Origin: TH5896 sp050748485
GTDB lineage: Archaea; Thermoproteota; Nitrososphaeria; Nitrososphaerales; Nitrososphaeraceae
Length of the DNA: 64,000 bases
Assembly: GCA_050748485.1 (NCBI GenBank)
Contig: JBOGPP010000106.1
Location: 1-64,000, forward strand
Reading direction: 5' to 3'
Of this stretch, positions 7,818 to 16,924 are shown one piece after another (within the stretch, counting starts at the first letter, position 1; each line of letters starts with the position of its first letter). The notes under the pieces are model-generated. The model saw only the letters and a program-made list of their open reading frames with translations. It searched no databases and was not told where the DNA came from. The position numbers and the translations under genes were made by a program.

Positions 7818-8978
7818 ATGGTAAGAAGGTATATATTCACTTCAGAAAGTGTAACAGAAGGTCACCCTGACAAGATATGCGATCAGGTTTCAGATTCTAT
7901 TTTAGATGAGTTTCTTGCAAGTGACTCAGAGTCTAGGGTCGCTGTAGAGTCGTTAACTTCAACTGGAATAGTTTTCGTCGCAGGAGAGGTAACATCAAGA
8001 CGAAGGGTCGATATACAGAAGGCGGTGAGAACAGTAATACGTGAGATCGGATATGATCGGCCTGAATACGGGTTTGATTCCGAATCTTGTTCAGTGATCG
8101 AATCTATACACGAACAAAGTCCCGATATTTCTTTGGGAGTAACTCCGAGTAAGCAAAGAGAGCAGGGAGCAGGTGATCAGGGCCTAATGTTTGGATATGC
8201 AACTAATGAAACCGCGGAACTCATGCCGCTACCTATTATTATGGCCCACAAACTCTCAATGAAGCTGTCTGCGCTCAGAAAGCAAAAAAAACTTGGTTGG
8301 ATTAGACCTGATGGTAAATCCCAGGTTTCAGTGGTTTACGAAGGTACAAAGCCGGTGAGGATAGATACTGTAGTGATTTCAACACAACATGCCCCAGACA
8401 TAAGCCTGAGCCAATTGAGGGAGGAGATTGTAAGTAAGGTGATAAAGGAGATCTGCTCAGATTGGATAACTCCAAATTCGAAATTCTTGGTCAATCCGAC
8501 TGGGAGATTTGTCATAGGCGGGCCTATGGCTGACACTGGTTTGACCGGAAGGAAGGTAATCGCGGACACTTATGGGGGTGCCGGCAGACATGGTGGAGGA
8601 GCATTTTCAGGCAAGGATCCTTCTAAAGTTGATCGGTCTGCATGCTATATGGCTAGGTATATAGCTAAGAACATAGTGGCTGCTGGGCTTGCTGACAAAT
8701 GTGAAGTACAACTCGCGTACGCAATCGGTTTGCCCGATCCTGTTTCTGTGATGGTGAATACCTTTGGAACGTCTAGAATCGACGACGAGCTAATCGAGGG
8801 ACGAGTCAGAGATTCGTTTGAAATGAAGCCCGCGGATATAATTCGGATTCTAAATTTGAAAAGGCCAATTTATAAAAAGACAGCAGCATACGGCCACTTC
8901 GGAAGAAACGAACCTGAATTTACATGGGAGAGGATTGATAAATTGACAGATTTGGCTCGTGGAACTATTAATAGCTGA
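7818..8978 (+). CDS. metK: S-adenosylmethionine synthetase, bacterial type
   Basis: 386 aa, the length of bacterial/eukaryal MAT. It makes S-adenosylmethionine from methionine and ATP. Diagnostic stretches are FTSESVTEGHPDKICDQVSD (residues 6-25), GAGDQGLMFGYA (about 115-126) and the P-loop-like GGAGRHGGGAFSGKDPSKVD (near 253-273). Euryarchaeal and most crenarchaeal genomes use a different, highly diverged archaeal MAT, so this copy is of bacterial origin by type. A GGGGAG sequence six bases before the ATG resembles a Shine-Dalgarno site, which fits translation within an lsm-metK message. Confidence 0.95.
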   Translation: MVRRYIFTSESVTEGHPDKICDQVSDSILDEFLASDSESRVAVESLTSTGIVFVAGEVTSRRRVDIQKAVRTVIREIGYDRPEYGFDSESCSVIESIHEQSPDISLGVTPSKQREQGAGDQGLMFGYATNETAELMPLPIIMAHKLSMKLSALRKQKKLGWIRPDGKSQVSVVYEGTKPVRIDTVVISTQHAPDISLSQLREEIVSKVIKEICSDWITPNSKFLVNPTGRFVIGGPMADTGLTGRKVIADTYGGAGRHGGGAFSGKDPSKVDRSACYMARYIAKNIVAAGLADKCEVQLAYAIGLPDPVSVMVNTFGTSRIDDELIEGRVRDSFEMKPADIIRILNLKRPIYKKTAAYGHFGRNEPEFTWERIDKLTDLARGTINS

Positions 8979-9108
8979 CATGAACATCATAGCCCCAGCT
9001 AAGAGATGAAGATTGACTATTTGGAATTCGAATATGCTATAGTTTAGACCATCCAGAATGTTAACATTTACAATATGTGCTAACTATTCTTGTGAGACTT
9101 GATTGGCC

Positions 9109-9876
9109 ATGGTTAAGAAAGTCGTTCTCGTCACCGGTTCATCAAGGGGGATTGGGTTCGCCATATCTAAAGAATTTGCTGAAAATCAGGGGTCTACTGT
9201 GTTAGTATGTTCTAGAAATATCAATGATGCTATCAGAGCGTCACAAAGGATTAAAGGAAATACTCATGCTGTTCAATTGGATGTTACGAAAGAGAAAGAC
9301 ATCAAATCAGTTGTGAGAGCAGTCGAATCAGATTATGGGGGTATAGATACACTGGTGAACAGTGCTGGGTACAAGTTCGATAGGGCGATCTGGTACAAGA
9401 AGTATCATCAGATGACCGATCGGGCTTTGGACGCTATTTTAGAAGTTGATCTCAAGGGCACAATTCATATGACTAGAGCATTCCTTCCGAGCATGATAAG
9501 GAAAACTAGTCGCTCCGGTGGTGCTTCAGGCGTAATAATTAATATCGCTTCTACTCCTGCCTTGTCAGGTCAAAAGGAAGGGGCACCTTACACTATAGCC
9601 AAGGCAGCCGTTGTTGCTGTGACCAAGCACATCGCATTAGAATATGGAAATAAAAAAATTAGAGCGTATACTCTTGCATTAGGAAATATTGCAACAGATG
9701 CCACGTATTTTGCTATGACGAAGCGAGACAGGAATAAGGCAGTTAGTGAACCGGCGATGAAAAGATGGGGTTCTGTGGAGGAGGTCGCCAAAGTAGCAGC
9801 ATGCTTAGGGAGTGAAAGCTTTTCGTATACTACAGGAAATACTATAGTAATCGACGGCGGTAAAGTCATTGTTTAA
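9109..9876 (+). CDS. short-chain dehydrogenase/reductase
   Basis: NAD(P)-dependent Rossmann oxidoreductase of the SDR family, 255 aa from the ATG at 9109 (an in-frame TTG lies six bases earlier). It has the cofactor motif TGSSRGIG near the N-terminus, the NSAG motif (about residue 86), a Ser in NIASTPALSG and the catalytic YTIAK (about residue 163), and ends with the GNTIVIDGG strand typical of FabG-like enzymes. Arg in the position after TGSS suggests possible NADPH preference. Substrate is not predictable; genes on both sides are unrelated. Confidence 0.85.
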   Translation: MVKKVVLVTGSSRGIGFAISKEFAENQGSTVLVCSRNINDAIRASQRIKGNTHAVQLDVTKEKDIKSVVRAVESDYGGIDTLVNSAGYKFDRAIWYKKYHQMTDRALDAILEVDLKGTIHMTRAFLPSMIRKTSRSGGASGVIINIASTPALSGQKEGAPYTIAKAAVVAVTKHIALEYGNKKIRAYTLALGNIATDATYFAMTKRDRNKAVSEPAMKRWGSVEEVAKVAACLGSESFSYTTGNTIVIDGGKVIV

Positions 9877-9994
9877 GAATCATATATCCAGTTCGGGAAT
9901 AATGAAAGAGAGATATTCAGCGAATGGCCTTAGATAGCTAGATGGTTGCGAGTATATTAGGGAGGATGCAAACTACTCCTCTGTTGACGTCAAA

Positions 9995-11095
9995 TTGAAG
10001 GTCAAAAGTTCCTCCCTTAGAAAGGGATATACAACTGGGACCTCAGCTGCGGCTGCCACCAAAGCAGCATTGATTCGACTTCTATTGGAGAAGGAAGTAA
10101 AATGTGTGGAAGTTGCATTACCAAAGGGAGGAAAGATCGTTATATATATTGAATGGACTCAAGTTGGTAACGGATACGTGACCTGCGCTGTCACGAAGGA
10201 TGGTGGAGACGACCCAGATGCCACCCACGGCGCGCAGATCCTGTCTACTGTTTCATTAAACAATAACGTCGGTGCTATCCAAATAGATGGAGGACAAGGA
10301 GTTGGACGTGTAACAAAGCCTGGTTTAGGACTTCCAATAGGAGCAGCTGCGATAAATCCTGTGCCATCCATGATGATCAAGGCAGCTGCTTTGGAGATTG
10401 CAGAGAGGCTGCTTGAAACAAGAGGAATTAGTGTAACAATATCGGTACCAACGGGGGATGCCATAGCGCAAAAAACCGATAATCCGCGGTTAGGGATTCT
10501 GGGTGGAATATCGATACTGGGAACAACGGGCATTGTTATTCCCTATTCCACGGCTTCGTTCGCCGCATCGATCAGACAAAGCTTGGATGTAGCACTAGCT
10601 ATGGGTGTTGACACAGTTGCGTTAACAACTGGAGGTAGGAGTGAAGAGTTCGTTAAAAAGCTGTATAATGACAAACTCCCAGAACATTCCCTTATACAGA
10701 TGGGGGATTTTGTAGGGTACGCCATAATGCAGTGTCGAATCAAGAAAGTGAAGAATGTCATCATCGCTGGCTTTATTGGGAAGCTTACTAAAATAGCGAT
10801 GGGAGTAAAACAGACTCACGTAAAAGGTTCACACGTTGACATGGAGTTCATGGCAAATCTTGCGTCGGATTGTGATTGCTCCTCCGATATTCAATCCAAA
10901 ATACTGAATGCCAATACAGCGCGTCACGTTCAAGAGATAATAAATGCACATAGAATATCAGGGTACTTTGACATGATATGCAACCGCGCTCATACAGCAT
11001 TGATCAAAGATAACGAACCTTCATTGAATCTCCAAATTGTAATGTTTGATTTCGATGGAAAGGTGTGTGGCTGTTACCCGACAAAAAAATTATAA
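9995..11095 (+). CDS. cbiD: cobalt-precorrin-5B C1-methyltransferase
   Basis: CbiD methylates C1 of the corrin ring in the anaerobic (cobalt-early) cobalamin pathway, using SAM. The 366-residue protein opens with the family signature RKGYTTGTSAAAATKAAL (residues 7-25) and continues with GGDDPDATHG, GVGRVTKPGLGLPIGAAAINP and the late GKLTKIAMG motif. TTG at 9995 gives the standard short N-terminus. It begins a plus-strand set of corrin genes (cbiD, cbiG, cbiX, cbiC), though 287 bp separates it from cbiG. Confidence 0.93.
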   Translation: MKVKSSSLRKGYTTGTSAAAATKAALIRLLLEKEVKCVEVALPKGGKIVIYIEWTQVGNGYVTCAVTKDGGDDPDATHGAQILSTVSLNNNVGAIQIDGGQGVGRVTKPGLGLPIGAAAINPVPSMMIKAAALEIAERLLETRGISVTISVPTGDAIAQKTDNPRLGILGGISILGTTGIVIPYSTASFAASIRQSLDVALAMGVDTVALTTGGRSEEFVKKLYNDKLPEHSLIQMGDFVGYAIMQCRIKKVKNVIIAGFIGKLTKIAMGVKQTHVKGSHVDMEFMANLASDCDCSSDIQSKILNANTARHVQEIINAHRISGYFDMICNRAHTALIKDNEPSLNLQIVMFDFDGKVCGCYPTKKL

Positions 11096-11382
11096 CCTCT
11101 CCTTTTTATATTGGAAATAGATAATTCTCTCACACTCATTATGGCAACAGTGGATGGTCATGTTTGAACGAAGATTCAGAAAAGTATTGGTTAATCAATA
11201 ATATTCAGCGATGATCATATCTTAAACTTCATCTACTGAACCGGTGATTATAACCCAATTCCACAAGTGTGCTAAGGATGATATCTTAGTGAATCCTGCC
11301 TGAACGTAAGCTCTAGCAAAAGGGTCAGAGATAGGAGTTTTTCCTGTATCTCAATCGCGTAGATTTCAACGGTTCTCTCACT

Positions 11383-12516
11383 ATGAATAGGAATAAAAGA
11401 GGGTTTAGTGACCCAACCCCAATAGGATACAATCTGAATCACAAAAGACCTACAGTCATTAGTATAGTAGCAATAACCAAGAATGGAATTAGAATAGCCA
11501 AGAATATAAGAAGCAATTGGCCTGATGCTGAGATTTATGTTCCCAAGAAGCACTATGAATCATCAGATGACATTCAATGGTTCGATGAAGCCACCTCGCT
11601 AATTATAGAGAGGCTTTTTAAGACCAGCGGTGCGTTAATCTGCATTTTTTCTCTTGGAGCCGTGATCAGACTTATTGCTCCATTTATAAGTAACAAGAAA
11701 TATGACCCCGCAGTTGTAGTTATTGATGATAAGGCAAACTTTGTCATTAGTGCGTTATCTGGTCACCTGGGCGGGGCGAATTCGTTAGCAACAGAGCTAT
11801 CTACCTTTTTCGAAGGAAGCAAGGCCGTTATAACGACCGCTGCCGACGTCAATCAAACTATAGCTGTGGACATTCTAGGGAGGGATCTAGGATGGACAAT
11901 AGATGACTACGATACCGTTACCCCGGTAAGCGCTTGCATGGTCAATGATATGCCTATAGGACTTTACCAAGACTCGGGAGAACGAAATTGGTTGTCAATG
12001 AAAAGCCTTCCTCGAAACGTCAGACCTTTATTAGGACTTTATGATCTGAAATCTACAGAATTCCGTGCTGGCTTAGTGATTACAGATAGGATTCTAAGAG
12101 ACAAGGAAATTTCATCTAAATCTGTAATCTATAGACCTAAGAGTCTTGTCGTAGGTATCGGGATACATTTGGACACCTCTAAGGAAACGATCGAATCGGC
12201 AATACTTCAGGTATTCAAAGAAAATTGTTTAAGTTTCAAAAGCATAAGAAATCTAGCTACAATTGAGAATAAAGCCGAGGCGAGAGGATTGCTTGATTTT
12301 TCAAGATTATACCAAATTCCGATAGAAGCCTTCAATGATGACCAGCTTTCTAGAATACATGTTCCTAATCCTTCGGAACTAGTGGGACGGTTTCAAGGCA
12401 CGAAGAGTGTAGCTGAAGCGGCTGCGCTATTGAGCTCCAGTGGTGATCTGGTGGTCCCCAAGCTTAAATTTCCCCCTGATCTTACTCTGTCTGTTGCTAG
12501 GATGGAATTTAAATAG
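11383..12516 (+). CDS. cbiG: cobalt-precorrin-5A hydrolase
   Basis: CbiG opens the delta-lactone of cobalt-precorrin-5A and releases the two-carbon fragment in anaerobic cobalamin synthesis. The 377-aa protein has the CbiG N-terminal domain (IFSLGAVIRLIAP, residues ~86-98), the conserved middle (VISALSGHLGGANSLA ~122-137; TTAADVN), and a C-terminal domain (SLVVGIGIHLDTSKE onward; FHVPNPSEL-like ending). The stop is followed directly by the TTG start of cbiX, so the two are one transcription unit. In some genomes cbiG is fused to a methyltransferase; here it is not. Confidence 0.92.
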   Translation: MNRNKRGFSDPTPIGYNLNHKRPTVISIVAITKNGIRIAKNIRSNWPDAEIYVPKKHYESSDDIQWFDEATSLIIERLFKTSGALICIFSLGAVIRLIAPFISNKKYDPAVVVIDDKANFVISALSGHLGGANSLATELSTFFEGSKAVITTAADVNQTIAVDILGRDLGWTIDDYDTVTPVSACMVNDMPIGLYQDSGERNWLSMKSLPRNVRPLLGLYDLKSTEFRAGLVITDRILRDKEISSKSVIYRPKSLVVGIGIHLDTSKETIESAILQVFKENCLSFKSIRNLATIENKAEARGLLDFSRLYQIPIEAFNDDQLSRIHVPNPSELVGRFQGTKSVAEAAALLSSSGDLVVPKLKFPPDLTLSVARMEFK

Positions 12517-13287
12517 TTGAATAAAGCGATGCTGATTGTAGATAGAGGCAGCAAAGAGCCAGAAGTCAAAGAAGAGCTAGAAGTTATTTGTTCAACCATT
12601 AGCAGGAATCATCCTGGCTTGTACAGTTATACAACGTACTGCTTTTTGGAAGTGGTTCCACCCTATATAGAAGACGGAATTTCGAACTGCATCGCCAATG
12701 GCGCCGACTTCATCACTATCATTCCGTATTTTCTATATCCCGGTATGAAACTGAAAGATTCTGTGATGAAAGCCGCATCGATATCGAGGAGTAAGGATAT
12801 TCGTGTTGCTATCGCTAAGCCACTTAGCAAGAACACAAAGATGGTCGAAGTCATATTAAAAAGAGTTCATGAAACTAAGCGAGAGAACTCCCTACAGTTG
12901 TCTGACTTTGAGTGCGACTTATTGCTTATTGGTCATGGTAGTAGTGATAGAAGGGCTAGAGAAGCGTTCGACTACATGGTTGATTTGCTTAGACCTAATT
13001 TTAGAACGGTCCGTTTCTGTTTCTTAGAGCTCGACGAACCTGATATTATGGAGGGAATAAGAGGTTCCTTGGCCGCTCTACCTAAATGTCTTTTGATAGT
13101 TCCATATTTTCTGCACAAAGGAGCTCACATTAAATATGACATAGTGCGAGAAATCGGTACGTCGATCAGGGAACAAAATCCAGCTAACGTGTACCTCACA
13201 GAGCATTTAGGAGCTGATGGACAATTAGTTGATATAGTCTTGGATAGGGCAATGGAAGTTGAGCGAGGAATCTTACCCCAAACCTAA
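12517..13287 (+). CDS. cbiX: sirohydrochlorin cobaltochelatase, two-domain form
   Basis: Chelatase that inserts Co2+ into sirohydrochlorin at the entry of the anaerobic pathway. 256 aa in two homologous halves, the long CbiX/SirB layout. In the C-terminal half both metal-ligand histidines are present (H140 in IGHGS, H204 in GAHIKYD) with E171. In the N-terminal half the same positions are R10 (VDRGS) and K78 (GMKLKDS), with E45 retained, so only the C-terminal half can be an active site. In the Bacillus SirB enzymes the N-terminal half carries the active residues, so the arrangement is reversed. Start TTG abuts the cbiG stop. Confidence 0.9.
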   Translation: MNKAMLIVDRGSKEPEVKEELEVICSTISRNHPGLYSYTTYCFLEVVPPYIEDGISNCIANGADFITIIPYFLYPGMKLKDSVMKAASISRSKDIRVAIAKPLSKNTKMVEVILKRVHETKRENSLQLSDFECDLLLIGHGSSDRRAREAFDYMVDLLRPNFRTVRFCFLELDEPDIMEGIRGSLAALPKCLLIVPYFLHKGAHIKYDIVREIGTSIREQNPANVYLTEHLGADGQLVDIVLDRAMEVERGILPQT

Positions 13288-13318
13288 TTACTACAACGCA
13301 GATCATGGTCTGCGCAAG

Positions 13319-13957
13319 ATGTCGACGAAAGCATTTGAGATCGAGAATGAGAGTTTCGCCATAATAGATAGCGAAGTGGGAGTACATACCTATGATGAAC
13401 TTGAATGGGCAATCGTGAGAAGGGTAATTCATGCAACGGCTGATTTTGATTTTGCAGGGAAAGAAAAAATCACATTTCATGGAGACGTATTCGCATCAGC
13501 TTTCAAAGCGATTGAGCATGAATGCCACATTATCTCTGATGTAGAAATGGTACTTTCAGGTATAAACAAGCAATTGACCAAGGAATTAAATCTGAAAACC
13601 TTGTGTAGGATTTCGGATATTTCCGTCATTAAATACTCTCGTGACAATAACCTGACCCGATCTCAAGTGGCAATGGATTTTTCAGCAGCGCAGATTCAAA
13701 ACGGCATAGTGGTTATAGGTAATGCTCCTACAGCACTTTTTCAACTAATATCCCTGATTAGGGAAAACAGAGTAAAGCCTGCTCTCGTAATAGGAATTCC
13801 TGTAGGTTTCATCTCTGCCCTCGAATCAAAGAGAGAATTATTGCGCACCCCCATTCCATCCATTACTAATATCGGGCGCAAAGGGGGTAGCGCAGCTGCC
13901 TCTTCAATAATCAATGCGCTAATGTTAATTCATAAGAGCAGGGTACGTCAAAGTTAG
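13319..13957 (+). CDS. cbiC: cobalt-precorrin-8 methylmutase
   Basis: CbiC/CobH moves the methyl group from C11 to C12 to make hydrogenobyrinate/cobyrinate. Family marks are IENESFAIID, RRVIHATADFDFA, the catalytic-region VLSGINKQL and the strongly conserved VIGNAPTALFQL, followed by a GIPVGFISALESK segment. I take the ATG at 13319 (212 aa), which places the IE-SF motif as in other CbiC proteins; an in-frame TTG at 13259 would add 20 residues overlapping the end of cbiX. Last gene of the cbiG-cbiX-cbiC unit. Confidence 0.92.
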   Translation: MSTKAFEIENESFAIIDSEVGVHTYDELEWAIVRRVIHATADFDFAGKEKITFHGDVFASAFKAIEHECHIISDVEMVLSGINKQLTKELNLKTLCRISDISVIKYSRDNNLTRSQVAMDFSAAQIQNGIVVIGNAPTALFQLISLIRENRVKPALVIGIPVGFISALESKRELLRTPIPSITNIGRKGGSAAASSIINALMLIHKSRVRQS

Positions 13958-14133
13958 TTGAACATTCTAACGATCTGAGGAATTTTTAATTGATTAAGTT
14001 AGGCGATCGTTCTCTCTCTTGCCTGGATTGAAAGTGACGATCCTATTATTATTGTCTATATTTTGGGTTTCAAACGATGTAGATATCAAGTCGATCGTAT
14101 CCATAATATACTTGTTTCAACAACCATAAATCG

Positions 14134-14586
14134 ATGTTAACGCTGGAATCACTCGAGAAGATAATGACCAACAAGTTGGAGGTAATCCGTGAACATGAAA
14201 CGGCTCAGGAAGCTGCTAAGAAAATGAAGCATAAAGATATAGGTTCATTGTTAGTCGTTGACGAATCAGATGAGCACGTTGGCATAGTAACCGAAAAAGA
14301 CCTTGTTTCAAAAGTCTGCCTTCAGAACAAAAGGAGTAATGAGGTATTAGTAAGTGACATAATGTCTACCCCCTTGGTGTACATTGACAATAAAGCAACC
14401 CTCGAGGAAGCAGCTAGGAAGATGGTTGATAACAAAATACAGCATCTGTTGATAAAGAGTACAGGTACACTGGTTGGCATACTCACCACAAGCGATCTCA
14501 GTACCTATCTAAGGCAAAACATGGACTTGGACGAAGTTAATGCTGCTATCATTGAATCATTGATGGAACAACAAAAGACAAAATGA
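14134..14586 (+). CDS. CBS-domain pair protein
   Basis: 150 residues forming one Bateman module: CBS1 (about residues 10-65, IREHETAQEAAKKM ... IGSLLVVDESDEHVGIVTEKDL) and CBS2 (about 74-130, SDIMSTPLVYIDNKATLEEAARKM ... GILTTSDLSTYL). Such stand-alone pairs bind adenine nucleotides or SAM and regulate partner proteins. The ATG is preceded at about -25 by an ATAATATAC TATA-like box, consistent with a leaderless message. The partner is unknown. Confidence 0.85.
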   Translation: MLTLESLEKIMTNKLEVIREHETAQEAAKKMKHKDIGSLLVVDESDEHVGIVTEKDLVSKVCLQNKRSNEVLVSDIMSTPLVYIDNKATLEEAARKMVDNKIQHLLIKSTGTLVGILTTSDLSTYLRQNMDLDEVNAAIIESLMEQQKTK

Positions 14587-14695
14587 GTCTAAGAGTTGGT
14601 CGGAAAATATCTATGCCCAAGATTCGGGAACACGCTATTGAGGTTACTCCGTCTCTTAAGAAATGATTTACCATTGAAAAGGAGACATCTTACTC

Positions 14696-15133
14696 TTGAA
14701 AGAGATAATTACAACCATAGAAATTAGATCAAACCCCGAGAAGATTTGGAAAGTATTAACTGATTTTCAACTTTATAAATATTGGAACCCATTCATAATT
14801 GGGATTACTGGGTCTCCTACGAAGGGAGAGAAGATCAAAATAGAATTAAGGACTGCAGCTCAGAAGACTCGTGTTTATCGCCCAGTTATAACAAAGGTGG
14901 TTCCCCCAACAGAATTGAGATGGCATGGGAAAGCTCTTCTCCCTTTAATATTAAATGGAGAGCATATATTTACGATCCAAGAAAATGAGGGTCATGACTC
15001 AACCTTTACTCAAAAAGAGATATTCAGAGGTTTAGGAACTTATTTGGGGAATGCCAGAATGTTCAATGATATACGGAAAAGCTTTCAAATGATGAATTCT
15101 AGTTTAAAAATAAGGGCAGAGGGTTATGAATAG
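14696..15133 (+). CDS. SRPBCC (START-like) domain protein
   Basis: 145-residue helix-grip protein. The opening IEIRSNPEKIWKVLTDFQLYKYWNPFI is the usual SRPBCC first strand, helix and WNPF motif; the middle strands (RWHGKALLP, GEHIFTIQE) and final long helix complete the fold. These proteins bind hydrophobic ligands in a deep pocket; the ligand here is unknown. Start is TTG at 14696. Convergent with cobB across 327 bp. Confidence 0.78.
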   Translation: MKEIITTIEIRSNPEKIWKVLTDFQLYKYWNPFIIGITGSPTKGEKIKIELRTAAQKTRVYRPVITKVVPPTELRWHGKALLPLILNGEHIFTIQENEGHDSTFTQKEIFRGLGTYLGNARMFNDIRKSFQMMNSSLKIRAEGYE

Positions 15134-15460
15134 ATTTTTCATTTGGAGTTGATGACTAGGTAATGGACTTGTGTTGGACCAAGCTACTCCATACACAAAG
15201 TGATGGAGCTGGCTACATGTATATCTTACATCCGTACTCGGATCAAAGGTATTGAAGCAGAGGCCAGATATCAGAGGTTCGTCAGCTTAACAGTAAGTTA
15301 CAAGTGGGAGAGTAATTTTATCCTTCATTGTATTTTCCTCCTAGGCACATTGCCTCTGTGGTTAATAGAGAATTACAAGTCAAAAATGTACTTAACTGAT
15401 TCCGGTACAGGAGTATTACGGATTATCAAAACCTCTACAAATAATTACAATCAACGAAGC
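15134..15460. other. 327-bp gap between convergent genes
   Basis: Lies between the SRPBCC gene and cobB, which face each other. A 109-codon plus-strand frame crosses it and runs into cobB, but it has no family features and AT-driven composition, so I see nothing I would call. Confidence 0.5.
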
Positions 15461-16855
15461 TTACTTTCTTTTATAGCGAATGCACCTGTCTACAATTCTT
15501 CCAAGTATTCTAGTGTCCGCAAAATGTAAGTGCATGTAGGATGCAACACATGCGTTATACGTTAAACCATCGAACTCCCCATTTATCCCACGACCTCTTT
15601 GCATGCTAAATGAGAATTGAGAATCTGAAGCGATGTTTACTAATTCAGAGTAGTGAAATTCGTGGCCGTGAACCTGAGAGATATTACCCATTATTTCACC
15701 CTTGCCTTTGGCCTCCGTGTACCCAATTGTAACTCGGTTGGTCATAGATGTTTCTGTATCGAATATACCGACCATCGAATATCTTCTATGCTTCTTTCTT
15801 CTATTGTCATTTATTACTTTAGTGAGGTACATTAGACCTCCACATTCCGCCATCGTAGGCATTCCATTGACAATCGATTTATATACTGACTTTTTCATTG
15901 AGTTGTTCATTTCTAGTCGTTGTGCCAATATTTCAGGAAAACCACCACCTATCAAGAGTCCGTCAACATCCCTCGGTACTGACTTTTCTTTGATAGGGCT
16001 GAAAAAAACTAGAGAAACACCATTTTTCCTAAGTGAATTTAGATTATCGTAGTAATAAAAATTAAATGACTCATCAAATGCGACAGCAATTTTACATATG
16101 GGTTTACTTTCATTCTTAGGTAGCAGTTGAGATCCTTTTTGATTTTTTTTGCTACCTTTGAGTGACAGTATGTTGTCAAGGTTAATCTGATCAGCAACAT
16201 ATTTCGCACAATTCAGAATAATATTTTTACCTATACCTTTAAATTCAATAGGGGGGATAAGCCCCAAATACCTTTCGACAGATCTGATCTCCTCATTTCG
16301 GTAGATGATCCCCAGAAGTTTTTTCTTTACTTGAATATTCAATGCATCATGTATCATGTTTGAATGTTTTTGGCTGCCAACATTGTTTATGATAATCCCG
16401 GCCACGTTCAGGCAAGGATCAAATTTTGTATATCCAAGAATCATAGCAGCTACAGAGTGGGAAGTTTTGGCTGCATCTACAACTAATATAATGGGTGCAT
16501 CGAGCATCTTGGAGATATGAGCAGTACTTCCGAAATTCCTCTTTCCAGAAATTCCGTCAAATAGGCCCATTACTCCCTCTATTACTGAGACATCCGCATC
16601 CCGAGAGTTTCTTTCAAAACACTCCAGTACTCCTTTTTTTCCCATTAGCCAGAGATCGAGGTTCCTTGACTGACGACCAGTAACGAACGTATGGTAACAA
16701 GGATCAATAAAGTCTGGACCAATCTTATACGGTTGTACCTTAAATCCGCATTCCACAAGCTTACGCATAATTCCCATTGATACCGTTGTCTTTCCTACCC
16801 CACTAGTTGTTCCAGAAATGACAATCGCTGGCTTTTGCAATAAGTAGCTGCTCAC
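15461..16855 (-). CDS. cbiA: cobyrinate a,c-diamide synthase
   Basis: CbiA/CobB amidates the a and c acetate side chains of cobyrinate with glutamine and ATP. 464 aa: an N-terminal dethiobiotin-synthetase-like ATPase with P-loop SGTTSGVGKTTVS (residues 14-26) and IGPDFIDPCYH, then a class I glutamine amidotransferase domain with nucleophile Cys in MAECGGLMYL (about residue 340) and a late His in YMHLHF. It lies 69 bp after uvrC on the same strand and so may be read from the uvr transcript; the other corrin genes are on the opposite strand. Confidence 0.93.
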   Translation of the reverse strand: MSSYLLQKPAIVISGTTSGVGKTTVSMGIMRKLVECGFKVQPYKIGPDFIDPCYHTFVTGRQSRNLDLWLMGKKGVLECFERNSRDADVSVIEGVMGLFDGISGKRNFGSTAHISKMLDAPIILVVDAAKTSHSVAAMILGYTKFDPCLNVAGIIINNVGSQKHSNMIHDALNIQVKKKLLGIIYRNEEIRSVERYLGLIPPIEFKGIGKNIILNCAKYVADQINLDNILSLKGSKKNQKGSQLLPKNESKPICKIAVAFDESFNFYYYDNLNSLRKNGVSLVFFSPIKEKSVPRDVDGLLIGGGFPEILAQRLEMNNSMKKSVYKSIVNGMPTMAECGGLMYLTKVINDNRRKKHRRYSMVGIFDTETSMTNRVTIGYTEAKGKGEIMGNISQVHGHEFHYSELVNIASDSQFSFSMQRGRGINGEFDGLTYNACVASYMHLHFADTRILGRIVDRCIRYKRK

Positions 16856-16924
16856 CTCACAACCCAGTTTTCATAGAAATGCGGGCTCAAGTTGATAAAC
16901 GTCCGACCGAAATATTGTTCGTTG

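Noticed and set aside
11096..11382. Possible cobalamin riboswitch between cbiD and cbiG
   Set aside because: I looked for a conserved box and paired stems but found no B12-box-like sequence, and such riboswitches are not expected in archaea.
15200..15529. 109-codon plus-strand frame overlapping the end of cobB
   Set aside because: No family features; it runs into the end of a well-supported gene on the other strand.
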